This document shows, in pieces, positions 1-8,572 of a stretch of 64,000 nucleotides of DNA. Both the position numbers and the translations under genes were made by a program. Location of the stretch: assembly GCA_021151605.1 (NCBI GenBank), contig JAGKWZ010000008.1, forward strand, positions 1 to 64,000, read 5' to 3'. Under the pieces are notes generated by a model that saw only the letters and a list, made by a program, of their open reading frames with translations, made no database searches and was not told the DNA's origin. This DNA comes from Verrucomicrobiaceae bacterium. Its GTDB lineage: Bacteria; Verrucomicrobiota; Verrucomicrobiia; Verrucomicrobiales; Verrucomicrobiaceae. The stretch's first letter is position 1. Every line of letters begins with the position of its first letter.

Positions 1-14
1 ATTTTATTAAATTT

Positions 15-419
15 ATGACCGCAGCGGATTTGAGCGCCATGCAAATTTCAAAAAATTATCACCCCCAGGGCTTCTCATTGATGGAGATGCTGATCGTGAT
101 CGCGGTCATTGGAGTCATCGCCAATATCGCCATAATCGCCTTTGGATCAGTCAGCACGACTGCCACTGAAATGAAGGACCGACGCAATGCGCAGGAAATC
201 GCCACGATCGCAGCCGCCGCAAGTGCAGCTGGAGCCGATTTTGTCGTGCCAGCAGATAAAGCAGCCACCGTCGAAAATCTGGCTGTCGGCACGACGCCCT
301 CACGGGGGATCTTCAAAGGGCGTCGCTTCGCGCTGCCGTCCATGGGGACCAATGAAATAACTGGAGCCATGCATTATCTGGCATTCAACGGGAACGAGCT
401 GATCTATCAGCAGCAGTGA
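15..419 (+). CDS. prepilin-type N-terminal cleavage/methylation protein (pseudopilin)
   Basis: Short type IV pilin or type II secretion pseudopilin-like protein, expected to be inserted in the inner membrane and trimmed by a prepilin peptidase. The leader ends in Gly19 and is followed by FSLMEMLIVIAVIGVI: the class III signal pattern with Glu at +5 of the mature chain and one hydrophobic helix of about 20 residues. The remaining ~95 residues are Ala-rich with no cysteine pair and no domain I recognise; it is shorter than a usual major pilin. ATG at 15 gives a 19-residue leader, ATG at 39 an 11-residue one; both are plausible. No other pilus gene is in the window, so its machinery must be encoded elsewhere. 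It converges on the protease gene that follows. Confidence 0.85.
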   Translation: MTAADLSAMQISKNYHPQGFSLMEMLIVIAVIGVIANIAIIAFGSVSTTATEMKDRRNAQEIATIAAAASAAGADFVVPADKAATVENLAVGTTPSRGIFKGRRFALPSMGTNEITGAMHYLAFNGNELIYQQQ

Positions 420-448
420 GCTTACGCCAAGGAGAGCGCCTCAAATCA

Positions 449-1693
449 TCAAACTGGCGCAGCCTCCAGCGCTGCCAGACGCTGCCCGATGGGAGGGTGG
501 CTGTAGTGCAGGAGTACGGTCAGCGGATGCGGCTGGGGATGTGCGAGGTGATCGTGAGAGAGCTTTTTCAAACCTGAAATCAGGGGCTGCGGACTGCCGA
601 CGGCTTTCACAGCGTAGGCGTCGGCCTGGAACTCATGCTTGCGGCTGACGGCGAGACCGAGCAGACCTGTGAGAATGCCGAGCGGGCGGTAAAGAATGCC
701 AAAAAGCACCAGCCCCATCCCGACAGGTGTGCCCTGAACGCCGAAGGCGGCAAAGAAGCCGGGCGACTTCAGCACCCAGCCGAGGATGCTGAGCATGATG
801 CCCATCTCGACGAACCCTAGCACCATGTGAATAGGGACATGGCGGCATTTGTTGTGCCCGATCTCGTGGGCCAGGATGGCGAGGATCTCCTCCTGGCTGT
901 GGTTTTGTAAAAGAGTGTCGAAGAGGGCGATGCGGCGCGTTTTGCCAAATCCGGCAAAGAAGGCATTTGCCTTCGAGGAGCGGCGGGAGCCATCGACAAT
1001 GCTGACTTCCTTCACCGGGAAATCGAGCTTCTGGGCGAGGGCAAAGATGGCATCACGCAGCGCGCCGTCCTGCATTGGGGTGAATTTGAGGAAGATTGGC
1101 ATGAGCAGGCGCGGTGAGAGGAAGGTCATCAGCACACTGAATCCTACCAGGAAGAGCCAGGTATAGAGCGGCGCGAGCGGCTGGTAATAAAAGAACCAAA
1201 CGATGACCCAGGCAACGGGCAGACCGATGATGGCCATGAGGGCGAGGCTCTTGAAGTGATCGCCGATGAATGTGCCCGCTGTGGTGCGATTGAAGCCGTG
1301 CTTCGTCTCCACGCCGAAGGTGTCCCAAATCGAAAATGGCATGCTGAGCCAGGTCTGCGCCAGCATGACGACAGCGAGGACGATGACGCCAGTGGTCACG
1401 GGGTTGTAGCCGAGAAGCTCCACCTCGGTTTGCAAAGCGCCGAATCCACCACCCCACCAAAAGGCCACAAGAACCACCAGAGCCGCAGCATCCCGCGTGA
1501 AGTCCACACGTGCTCCATCAGTGATGTATTCCTGGAGCTTTTCGCGCGTGTCTTCAGGGAAGACGTCCGCCAGCATAGCCGGGATCGGTTTGCCGAGTCG
1601 GGCAAGATTCAGCAATAGGGCGATGAGCTCGAGATGAAATACCACCAACAGACCGAGCACGGCGGCGGCAAACCAGAGATTGGCAAAGGTCAT
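449..1693 (-). CDS. M48 family zinc metalloprotease (Ste24/CAAX-protease type)
   Basis: Integral membrane zinc endopeptidase of family M48A, of the Ste24/CAAX-protease type. The zinc-binding motif HEIGH is at residues 276-280 and the third ligand Glu354 lies in RKHEFQADAY, the usual second M48 motif. Several hydrophobic segments precede and follow the catalytic helix (about 5-30, 70-118, 148-200, 290-350), and the N-terminal ~190 residues match the CAAX-protease N-terminal domain. At 414 residues it has the full family length. In bacteria such enzymes act in membrane protein quality control; the substrate here is unknown. It sits 90 bases downstream of acpP, beyond the acpP terminator, so it probably has its own promoter. 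Confidence 0.92.
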   Translation of the reverse strand: MTFANLWFAAAVLGLLVVFHLELIALLLNLARLGKPIPAMLADVFPEDTREKLQEYITDGARVDFTRDAAALVVLVAFWWGGGFGALQTEVELLGYNPVTTGVIVLAVVMLAQTWLSMPFSIWDTFGVETKHGFNRTTAGTFIGDHFKSLALMAIIGLPVAWVIVWFFYYQPLAPLYTWLFLVGFSVLMTFLSPRLLMPIFLKFTPMQDGALRDAIFALAQKLDFPVKEVSIVDGSRRSSKANAFFAGFGKTRRIALFDTLLQNHSQEEILAILAHEIGHNKCRHVPIHMVLGFVEMGIMLSILGWVLKSPGFFAAFGVQGTPVGMGLVLFGILYRPLGILTGLLGLAVSRKHEFQADAYAVKAVGSPQPLISGLKKLSHDHLAHPQPHPLTVLLHYSHPPIGQRLAALEAAPV

Positions 1694-1726
1694 GGTCAGG
1701 GAAAGGGTAAAGGATGGAACGAAACG

Positions 1727-1755
1727 AAAAAAGCAGGCGGTTTCCCGCCTGCTTT
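1727..1755 (-). terminator. rho-independent terminator of acpP
   Basis: Perfect 11-bp inverted repeat (1730-1740 and 1745-1755) closed by a four-base loop that reads GAAA on the minus strand, followed on that strand by six T residues. It lies about 30 bases past the acpP stop codon and is orientated to end acpP transcription. Confidence 0.92.
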
Positions 1756-1783
1756 GTGAAATGGTTTTGATTTACCGAGCCGA

Positions 1784-2023
1784 TTATTCGGCGTTTTCTT
1801 CGACGTAACGGACGACATCGCCGACGGAGAGAAGCTTCTCAGCCTCTTCATCTGGAACGTCGATACCGAATTCTTCTTCGAAGGCCATGACCAGCTCAAC
1901 GGTGTCGAGGGAGTCAGCTCCGAGATCTTCGATGAACTTAGCTTCCAGCGTCACCTGTTCAGGGTTTACGCCGAGCTGTTCGACGATGATGTCACGGACT
2001 TTGTCTTGGATGTTGTCTGCCAT
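1784..2023 (-). CDS. acpP: acyl carrier protein
   Basis: Cytosolic carrier of growing acyl chains on a 4'-phosphopantetheine arm for fatty acid synthesis and lipid A or phospholipid assembly. The 79-residue acidic protein has the canonical GADSLD site, with Ser38 as the attachment residue, and a normal ACP length and four-helix pattern. Unusually for acpP, no fabF, fabD or fabG is adjacent: the downstream neighbour is an M48 protease beyond a strong terminator and the upstream neighbour is an uncharacterised membrane protein. The sequence before the ATG is C-rich and has no Shine-Dalgarno match. Confidence 0.97.
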   Translation of the reverse strand: MADNIQDKVRDIIVEQLGVNPEQVTLEAKFIEDLGADSLDTVELVMAFEEEFGIDVPDEEAEKLLSVGDVVRYVEENAE

Positions 2024-2127
2024 AGTGGGTGGGGGATGTGCGGCGGAGAGGTAGCGGCTCGTTCCCCTTTGGCAAGGGCGAATTCTTGGATTTTTGGTGG
2101 CACCGAAAATGCCTGTTTATCAGGGAA

Positions 2128-2856
2128 TCAGGACAAATCGGCAGGGGCGGAGGCTGGGGCATTTTCCTCGGGCAGCACTTTCTCGATCAACTCGCCTTTG
2201 AAGTTCGCTAGGAGTTGCTCGAGCACGCGCACCGCTCCTTCGTACTTCAGATCGTCGATGATCGCCCTCTGCTCGGCAGCCCCATCGGGGCGGTGCCAGA
2301 CATAGGCGAGGCCCTTGGTGTCCCAGGGGCGCTTGTCCACCCGGAAGACTTCGGCAAAGATCACTCTCCTGCCCTCCGGAGTGATGAAGTGATCTGCTTC
2401 ACCACGCAGCACCTTGTTTTTATTCAGCAAAATGAGTGCGACGACGAAGAGTGCCGCCAGCAGCGTGCCGCCACCCCACCAGAACTGTTCGTGGATCTCC
2501 TTCTCCGTGTAACGGTGCGGCTTTTCCGGCCAGCCGCGCTCGGCAGCATAGGAAACCCAGCGCGGCGGCTCACCATTGCGCCCGGTGGGCCAGCCCTGCT
2601 GGCTGGCGTTCTCGATCCAGAGGTTGAGTTTCCCGGCCACTTTCGCTTCATCAAATGTCTTGAGCACCACCTCATCAAACCAAGTCTTTTTGTCAGCGAT
2701 CTGGTTGGCCGCCGGATAACCAAACTTGCCATCGTAGATGAAATAGAGTCCAAAGGCTGCCATCAGAGCAGCCATGATGCTCATACGCCGGAAATACCAC
2801 GGCGTGACCCGGCAGAGGATGGGAAACTGAGGCGAAGAATCGAGGGCGGCTGACAT
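2128..2856 (-). CDS. uncharacterised membrane protein
   Basis: I do not recognise a family. With the ATG at 2856 the product has about 242 residues; an upstream in-frame start at 2973 would add 39 residues but would push far into the region upstream of the divergent gene. Two hydrophobic segments are visible: one near the N-terminus (SIMAALMAAFGLYFIYDG) and one in the middle (TLLAALFVVALILL) preceded by a Trp/Gly-rich stretch. The loop between them (~90 residues, Trp and Lys rich) and the C-terminal ~90 residues look soluble; the latter ends in an Ala/Pro/Glu tail. It precedes acpP by about 100 bases on the same strand. Function unknown. Confidence 0.7.
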   Translation of the reverse strand: MSAALDSSPQFPILCRVTPWYFRRMSIMAALMAAFGLYFIYDGKFGYPAANQIADKKTWFDEVVLKTFDEAKVAGKLNLWIENASQQGWPTGRNGEPPRWVSYAAERGWPEKPHRYTEKEIHEQFWWGGGTLLAALFVVALILLNKNKVLRGEADHFITPEGRRVIFAEVFRVDKRPWDTKGLAYVWHRPDGAAEQRAIIDDLKYEGAVRVLEQLLANFKGELIEKVLPEENAPASAPADLS

Positions 2857-3009
2857 GCCGTATTTCAAAGCCACGCCAGAGCACCTGCGCAACCTTTGAA
2901 TTGCAATGAAAAAGTCCTGCTGAAACCAGGCGCGAATCGCGAGGTTTCTGCGCGCTGCAAACATACCTGTCATACAATCCTGAGCGCCGACTCACCAAAT
3001 GCTGCCCCT

Positions 3010-5223
3010 ATGAAACGCCTCCTGCTCATCTCCTCCATCCTCGCCGCAGCCACCTTTGCTCTGATCGTCCGCGCGCAGACTACCGACCTGAAGGCCCGCT
3101 TCGATGCCTACGACAGCAATAAGGACGGCGAGATCAGCGGCGATGAGATGCAGGCTGCGCCCATCCTGCCAAAGCTGGACCTCGATGGCGATGGCAAGCT
3201 CACGCTGATCGAAGCAGCCAAGGCCATGCGCCAAAAGATTTCTGAAGCCACGCCGACCTCTTCGGGAAAGGGAGATCGCCGTCTCTTCGACTTCTTGGAC
3301 AAAGACCAGGACGGCAAACTCACTGCCGAGGAGTTGCCCAAAAAGCAGTGGTTCACCCGGTTGGATACCAATAGCGACGGCAGCATCTCCTTTGAGGAAG
3401 CCGACAGCGTCGTCACCAAGATGAAAGAGCGTGGCGAGACCATACCCCGCATCCCCGGCGCTCCAGAAAGCCCCGCAGCGCCCACCAACGAAAGCAAAAC
3501 CGAAGACCTCACCGAGGCCCCGCTCATCCTCAAAGGCAGTGACCACGGCGTCGGGCACCTCGTTGCTGACCTTGGACTGGGTGATAAGAAACTCAGCGCC
3601 CATCTCGCGGGGAGCAAAGGAGCGATTCTCGCCTTCTTTGGTGCCACTTGCCCCATCAGCGGCAAGTTCGGGCCTGAACTCGCCCGCCTGGAAAAAGACG
3701 CCGCCGCCCAGCAAGTGAAGATGATCCTCGTCTGCCCCGTCGCCGCCGAAACAGCGGAAGACATCCAAAAATTTGTCAGCAGCCACGCACTCACCTCACC
3801 GACCGTTCATGACAAAAACGGCCTCATCACCACCGCCCTCGCCGCCACCACCACGACCGAGGTATTCCTCATCGACTCCGCCCGCACGCTCACCTATCGC
3901 GGAGCCATCAATGACCAATACGGCCTCGGCTATGCCAAGGGCAAGCCTACCAAAACCTACCTCCGCGATGCCCTCGCAGCCATGCTCTCACGCACCGTGC
4001 CGGAGATCGCCGCCACCAGCGCACCGGGCTGTGCGTTGGATTTGGAAAAGGAGGCCGCAATCGCCAAAACAGACATCACCTACCACCACCAGATTCAGCG
4101 CATCATGCAGGCAAACTGCCTGGAATGTCACCGCCAGGGCAGCGTCGGCCCCTTCAGCCTGGAGACTTATGAAGATGTCATCGAAAACGCCGGCATGATC
4201 CGCAAGCAGGTCGAGCGCGGAGCCATGCCGCCGTGGTTTGCCGCTGAGCCTCCCGCAGGCCAGGACACACCATGGATCAATGACTGCTCCCTTTCCAAAC
4301 AGGACAAGAGCGACCTCCTCGCCTGGCTCTCCAGTGACCGGCCGAAGGGCAATCCGGCTGACGCCCCCGCAAAGCTCGTCTTCCCCGAGCAATGGGTTCT
4401 CGGCGAGCCAGATGCCATCGTGCAGCTACCGCGCGCGGTTTCGATCAAGGCGGAGGGCACCATGCCCTACCAGTTCCTCACCGCCGACACGGACTTCCCC
4501 GAAGATCGCTGGGTGAGTGCTTATGAGATCTTGCCCACCGACGCCAGCGTCGTGCATCACGTCATCGTTCAGGTTCATAAAAAAGGCAGCAAGGTGCGGG
4601 ATCGTGGCGAAGGCGCCGAGGGATACTGGGCCGCCTATGTCCCTGGAAATACTCACAACCAATGGCCTGAAGGCTTCGCCAAAAAACTCCCCGCCGGAGC
4701 GACGATCAGCTTCCAGATCCACTACACTCCGAACGGCAAAGCCACGCAGGACCAGCTCAAGATCGGCCTCCACTTCGCCAAAGAAACACCGCGCTACATC
4801 GTCCACACCGCCGCCGTCACAAACACACGCCTCAGCATCCCTGCGGGCGCGGCCAATCACATCGAAGTCAAAGAGCAGACCGTCCCCTTTGACATGAACG
4901 TCCTCGCCTACATGGCCCACATGCATGTGCGTGGGAAAGCCTACAAATTCGAGGTCACCAAGCCTGACGGCAGCCACGAAGTCCTGCTGGACATCCCCCG
5001 CTACGACTTCAACTGGCAGCTCCGCTACAACTATGCCCAGCCCCGCCTGCTACCGCGCGGCAGCAAGGTCAGGACGACGGCGATCTTTGATAACAGTGAC
5101 CAAAATCCCGCCAATCCCGACCCCACCAAAACCGTCCGCTGGGGCCAGCAAACCTTTGATGAAATGATGATCGGCTACATCGAATACTACACGCCCTTCA
5201 CGGCGGATGTAGCGGCGAAGTAG
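3010..5223 (+). CDS. secreted EF-hand / redoxin / cytochrome c / copper type II monooxygenase-like multidomain protein
   Basis: Large exported protein of a type seen in Planctomycetes and Verrucomicrobia. The start at 3010 gives a clear signal peptide (MKRLLLISSILAAATFALIVRA); longer in-frame starts hide it. Domains in order: four EF-hand loops of the DxDxDG type (about 30-140); a thioredoxin-fold redoxin domain (~195-340) with the redox site read as CPIS at Cys214, so only one of the two usual cysteines; a c-type haem motif CLECH at residues 370-374; and a C-terminal copper monooxygenase-like region with VVHHVIVQVH, QIHYTP and HMHVRGK histidine clusters as in PHM-type ascorbate-dependent monooxygenases. 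It probably acts in the periplasm as an electron-transfer oxygenase or oxidase; the substrate is unknown. A TACAAT hexamer at 2973-2978 could be its -10 element, without a convincing -35. Confidence 0.85.
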   Translation: MKRLLLISSILAAATFALIVRAQTTDLKARFDAYDSNKDGEISGDEMQAAPILPKLDLDGDGKLTLIEAAKAMRQKISEATPTSSGKGDRRLFDFLDKDQDGKLTAEELPKKQWFTRLDTNSDGSISFEEADSVVTKMKERGETIPRIPGAPESPAAPTNESKTEDLTEAPLILKGSDHGVGHLVADLGLGDKKLSAHLAGSKGAILAFFGATCPISGKFGPELARLEKDAAAQQVKMILVCPVAAETAEDIQKFVSSHALTSPTVHDKNGLITTALAATTTTEVFLIDSARTLTYRGAINDQYGLGYAKGKPTKTYLRDALAAMLSRTVPEIAATSAPGCALDLEKEAAIAKTDITYHHQIQRIMQANCLECHRQGSVGPFSLETYEDVIENAGMIRKQVERGAMPPWFAAEPPAGQDTPWINDCSLSKQDKSDLLAWLSSDRPKGNPADAPAKLVFPEQWVLGEPDAIVQLPRAVSIKAEGTMPYQFLTADTDFPEDRWVSAYEILPTDASVVHHVIVQVHKKGSKVRDRGEGAEGYWAAYVPGNTHNQWPEGFAKKLPAGATISFQIHYTPNGKATQDQLKIGLHFAKETPRYIVHTAAVTNTRLSIPAGAANHIEVKEQTVPFDMNVLAYMAHMHVRGKAYKFEVTKPDGSHEVLLDIPRYDFNWQLRYNYAQPRLLPRGSKVRTTAIFDNSDQNPANPDPTKTVRWGQQTFDEMMIGYIEYYTPFTADVAAK

Positions 5224-5239
5224 GCGGTGTTTATCCGCA

Positions 5240-6865
5240 TCAAACCAAGGCCAGCGCGGTATCGATGTTTGCCTCGCGTCCGGTGATCACTGAAGTGCCG
5301 GCATGAACATAAGTTGTGCCATTCATCATCGTGGAAAGCCGGGTGTCATTCTGGTAACCACGGATAAGGCGGTCAAAAGGCACCGGACCTGGGCGATAGT
5401 TCCCGCTGTAGAAGTAACCATGCACCACGCCGGCGAGCAGCTTGGCCTCACGCACGGCATTACCAGAGATGCGGTCGAGCTTGAAGAGGTCGCGGTAAAG
5501 ATGACGCGGTGCGCCGCTGACATCCTTGTTCTTCAAGTGGCCTAGGTAGAGATAAAAATGCTCCAGGTTCTTCGCCACAGGCATCGGGCGATCCCAGACC
5601 GGGGCATCCGCTCCATTCCAATCACGGATGTTGCTCGGCAGTGGCAGCATCCCACGCTCCCCTTCGGAGTGGCGATGATCCGGGTCCACGAGACCACCAC
5701 GCAGGCCACACTCGATGTAGGTGATCACGCACACATCCGCGCGAGTCAGAGCTGTAAAGCCAGCGCCATACTTGGCGGACAGCTTGCCATTGATGGCGGT
5801 GATCAGGGCATTGAGACTATCGCGATTGCGGGAGAGGAAGGCCTCCTTCGTCAAACCAGCCGTCTCAAAGGCAAAGGTTGTCTCGGGTTCGATGCGGCTG
5901 GGGACTTCGCGCGTGGTCACGGCGCTCGGGGCCGGATTGGAAAGAGTCGCCGCATATTCATCAATGGCTGCTGCATAAGCGGCGGCCAGTTCCTCCTTGC
6001 GAGACATCGCCACCGCCAGATCTTCTGTGTTCGTGATGAAGAACGGCTCGCCGATCACGATGGGAGCACGCGTGTTTACCAATTGAGATCCCCCGCGATC
6101 GGCAGCAGTGCGCGCCTTCAGTCCACGATCCCGCAGACCCAGCGCCGCCAGAAAATGCTTTTGCAGGATGCCAGCCAGCTTCTTCCCCTGCACCGAGTCT
6201 TCAAAATGCAGCACCTCCGTGCCACGAGCGGTTCCGCTGCCATCATCTCCATTAGCATGAAGGCTGATGACGAAATTCGGATTCAGCGCATTGGTCTTGG
6301 CAGGCAGGTTCGTCAGTCCTTCTGGGTGGCGGCTGATGGTGATGATGCGGGCGTTCTTCACGAGTTGCTCCACACGCTCGGCGATGCCTTTGTTAAAAGA
6401 ATGTTCTTTGATCTTCGTGCCCTCGTGCTTGCCTTCAGCCCCTTGATCCGTGGGAGAATGACCAATGTCGAGCACACACAGGGGAGATGGGCCCGAGGCT
6501 TTCACTTCCAAAGCTACCTCTTTGGGCGGCACCGGCACTGGAGTTCCCACCAGTTCATCTTTCACCTCACGAGCGATCTTGAGGATCTGACTCCGGACAC
6601 CACTGCGCTCCTCCACCAGCCGCGAAAGCACCTGGGAAGTGATAGGAGGCACCGCCTCAACCAACGAAACTTCGAGGATCACATCTCCCTGCAAGATGCC
6701 TTTGATCGCGGCGAACTGCCCCTCGCGCTCAAGCGCCGTCGGGAAAGGATTCTTCCTGGCCTGCGCCACATCCTCCAGCGTGGAGATGGAGAGGAAAAAG
6801 TCCCCCTCTGAAGTGCGAAAGAGATTCTTGGGAAGGAACCGTCCAAAGTGAAGTGCTGTGCTCAT
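5240..6865 (-). CDS. N-acetylmuramoyl-L-alanine amidase with a probable lytic transglycosylase-like C-terminal domain
   Basis: Peptidoglycan hydrolase. The central domain (~128-305) is an Amidase_3 (AmiC/CwlV) fold: zinc ligands His136 (LDIGHSPTDQG), Glu154 (KEHSFN) and His203 (SLHAN), and the catalytic-type Glu273 in IGEPFFITN. The N-terminal ~120 residues match nothing I know. The C-terminal ~200 residues contain ITYIECGL (Glu385) and, 20 residues on, GMLPLPSNIRDW, which follows the SLT layout of catalytic Glu then GLMQLMPST; this is an inference. No signal peptide or membrane segment is visible, so export is unexplained. The gene converges on the EF-hand/cytochrome gene with a 16-base gap; two hairpins lie upstream. 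Confidence 0.82.
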   Translation of the reverse strand: MSTALHFGRFLPKNLFRTSEGDFFLSISTLEDVAQARKNPFPTALEREGQFAAIKGILQGDVILEVSLVEAVPPITSQVLSRLVEERSGVRSQILKIAREVKDELVGTPVPVPPKEVALEVKASGPSPLCVLDIGHSPTDQGAEGKHEGTKIKEHSFNKGIAERVEQLVKNARIITISRHPEGLTNLPAKTNALNPNFVISLHANGDDGSGTARGTEVLHFEDSVQGKKLAGILQKHFLAALGLRDRGLKARTAADRGGSQLVNTRAPIVIGEPFFITNTEDLAVAMSRKEELAAAYAAAIDEYAATLSNPAPSAVTTREVPSRIEPETTFAFETAGLTKEAFLSRNRDSLNALITAINGKLSAKYGAGFTALTRADVCVITYIECGLRGGLVDPDHRHSEGERGMLPLPSNIRDWNGADAPVWDRPMPVAKNLEHFYLYLGHLKNKDVSGAPRHLYRDLFKLDRISGNAVREAKLLAGVVHGYFYSGNYRPGPVPFDRLIRGYQNDTRLSTMMNGTTYVHAGTSVITGREANIDTALALV

Positions 6866-6903
6866 GATGATTCGAGTTTGATGAGATTACCAATTAATGA
6901 CCT

Positions 6904-6928
6904 GATCCAGACTCCATCAGTCTGGATC
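6904..6928. repeat. 10-bp perfect inverted repeat upstream of the amidase gene
   Basis: Arms 6904-6913 and 6919-6928 are perfect reverse complements around a 5-base loop. It lies 39-63 bases before the amidase ATG and has no T-run on either strand, so it looks more like an operator or mRNA leader stem than a terminator. Confidence 0.6.
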
Positions 6929-6957
6929 ACCCAAGCATCAGCACACAAGACTAAAGT

Positions 6958-6975
6958 CGAAACGACTCCGTTTCG
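6958..6975. repeat. 7-bp perfect inverted repeat upstream of the amidase gene
   Basis: Arms CGAAACG (6958-6964) and CGTTTCG (6969-6975) with a 4-base loop, about 30 bases further upstream than the previous repeat and 20 bases from the terminator of the response regulator gene. There is no T-run next to it. Confidence 0.5.
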
Positions 6976-6993
6976 TAGGAGAGGCCTGTTGTG

Positions 6994-7027
6994 AAAAAAT
7001 TGGGCCGGGAGATGATTCCCGGCCCAA
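6994..7027 (-). terminator. rho-independent terminator of the response regulator gene
   Basis: GC-rich 11-bp stem (7000-7010 with 7017-7027) and, on the minus strand, six T residues directly after the stem. It is placed 40 bases past the stop of the response regulator gene. Confidence 0.9.
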
Positions 7028-7065
7028 GGCACACACGAACTAAATCTGAGGGTTTTCTATTTCGA

Positions 7066-8436
7066 TTAAGCCGTGGTCTTGCGCTCCTGATTCAGGCCCA
7101 TTTTGCGGTAAAGCGTGGCGATGCTGATGCCGAGCATGGAGGCGGTCTTTTCACGGGAGCCGTTGTTGTATTTGAGCGTGTCGTTGATGAAGAGACGCTC
7201 CTGGCCGCGGATGAAGTCGTCCAGAGTGGAGCCAATCGGGAGCTGGGTGGTGCCACCGGCGGCCTGAGGGGTGGGGACTTCGATCTGCTGGCTAACTTTG
7301 GTTGGCAGGTCGGCAGGGCGGATGCGGTCGCCTTCGGCAAAGGCGCAGGCACGCTCGACAGCATTGCGCAGCTCGGAGATGTTGCCGGGCCAGGGATATT
7401 TTTCGAGGAATTCGAGAGCGTAGGAGTCGATGCCCTTGGCCCGCGAGTCGGTGCGCTCGGCGAGTTCTTTGAGGAAGTGATCGGTGAGGGGTTTGATGTC
7501 CTCACGGCGGTCACGGAGGGGCGGGATTTTCAGGGGAACGACCGAGAGCTTGTAGTAAAGGTCTTCTCGGAAGGTGCCTTTCTTGGCCGCTTCTTCGAGG
7601 CTAATCGTGGTGCTGACGACGAGGCGGAAGTCGGCTCCGTTTGTGTTCCATGCACTGCGCCGAGCCTGGGCTTCATCCAGGAAGGTATTAAGCTGGGCCT
7701 GGATGCGGGTGGGCATGACATGAACTTCAGCGAGATGGACGGTCCCACCATTGGCGCGACTGAAGATGCCTGTATTGGACGTGCCCATATGGCCGAAAAG
7801 CTCGGCTTCGAGCGTTTCCTCGGGCAAGGAGCTGCACTGAAGCTCCTTATAAGTGGCAGCGCTGCGGCGGCTGGCTTCGTGCAAAGCACGGGCGACCATG
7901 TGCTTGCCGACGCCAAACTCACCTTCGAGAAGCACCGGGCTGTCATTGTCAGCCACGCGGCGCACGATTTCAAAAATGCGCTGGATGGCATCACTATGAC
8001 CGATGAGCTTCGAGGCGGAACCAGAGCGGACGGAGGCAGAGGCGGTGATCGGAATGGCTGCAGCGGCACCTGGGTTATTGCGGGCCAGTGCCTGATTGAC
8101 GGTCTTGATGAGGTCACCGAGGTCAAAAGGCTTCGTCAGGTAGTCGTAGGCTCCTAGGCGCATGGCCTCGACGGCGGTCTCGACGCTGCCATGGCCGGTT
8201 ACCATGATGACGGCGGTGTTTGGGAACTGCTCCCGGCACATGCTGACGAGGTCGAGCCCATTCACATCGCCGATACGAAGGTCCACGATGACGAGATCTG
8301 GCTGCTGCTGGCGGATGGCTGCCATGCCATCAATACCTGTCGTGTGACCGAACACGGTGTGTCCGGCTGCACGGCAAAGCTTGCTCATGAGCTCTAGAAT
8401 TGCTGCCTCGTCGTCTATGATTACCAGTTTCGCCAT
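7066..8436 (-). CDS. NtrC-family response regulator, degenerate AAA+ domain
   Basis: DNA-binding response regulator with the NtrC layout. The receiver domain (3-118) has Asp8/Asp9, phospho-acceptor Asp52, Thr80 and Lys102. The AAA+ domain (~143-370) keeps a Walker A (GEFGVGKH, 172-179) and the sensor/arginine-finger part (FREDLYYKLSVVPLKIPPLRDR). The stretch from ELFGH to GGT is about 7 residues short and contains no GAFTGA loop, and Walker B reads GGTVHLAEV in place of GGTLFLDEI, so its Asp is Ala. The C-terminal Fis-type helix-turn-helix (~405-448) is intact. It is therefore unlikely to open sigma-54 promoters and more likely binds DNA as a sigma-70-type activator or repressor. No partner histidine kinase is in the window. 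The polysaccharide locus ends just upstream, but no site shows that it is the target. Confidence 0.88.
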   Translation of the reverse strand: MAKLVIIDDEAAILELMSKLCRAAGHTVFGHTTGIDGMAAIRQQQPDLVIVDLRIGDVNGLDLVSMCREQFPNTAVIMVTGHGSVETAVEAMRLGAYDYLTKPFDLGDLIKTVNQALARNNPGAAAAIPITASASVRSGSASKLIGHSDAIQRIFEIVRRVADNDSPVLLEGEFGVGKHMVARALHEASRRSAATYKELQCSSLPEETLEAELFGHMGTSNTGIFSRANGGTVHLAEVHVMPTRIQAQLNTFLDEAQARRSAWNTNGADFRLVVSTTISLEEAAKKGTFREDLYYKLSVVPLKIPPLRDRREDIKPLTDHFLKELAERTDSRAKGIDSYALEFLEKYPWPGNISELRNAVERACAFAEGDRIRPADLPTKVSQQIEVPTPQAAGGTTQLPIGSTLDDFIRGQERLFINDTLKYNNGSREKTASMLGISIATLYRKMGLNQERKTTA

Positions 8437-8572
8437 AAAGTTGTCAGAATGTGAGAGTCAAAGTTGACTATTAAATATGCTAAAGGGATGGGCCAAGGGC
8501 GTCAATGAGGTTTTCGCATTTTCGCGAATACCGGGCTTGGAAAGCTCGATTCATGGAAGGATGACGCTCCAT

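Noticed and set aside
6991..8157. Long open frame (388 codons) on the plus strand opposite the response regulator gene.
   Set aside because: It is the antisense of a well-supported gene and has no recognisable domain; GC-rich coding sequence commonly leaves such frames open.
7066..8436. Calling the regulator a sigma-54-dependent activator.
   Set aside because: The GAFTGA loop and the Walker B Asp are missing.
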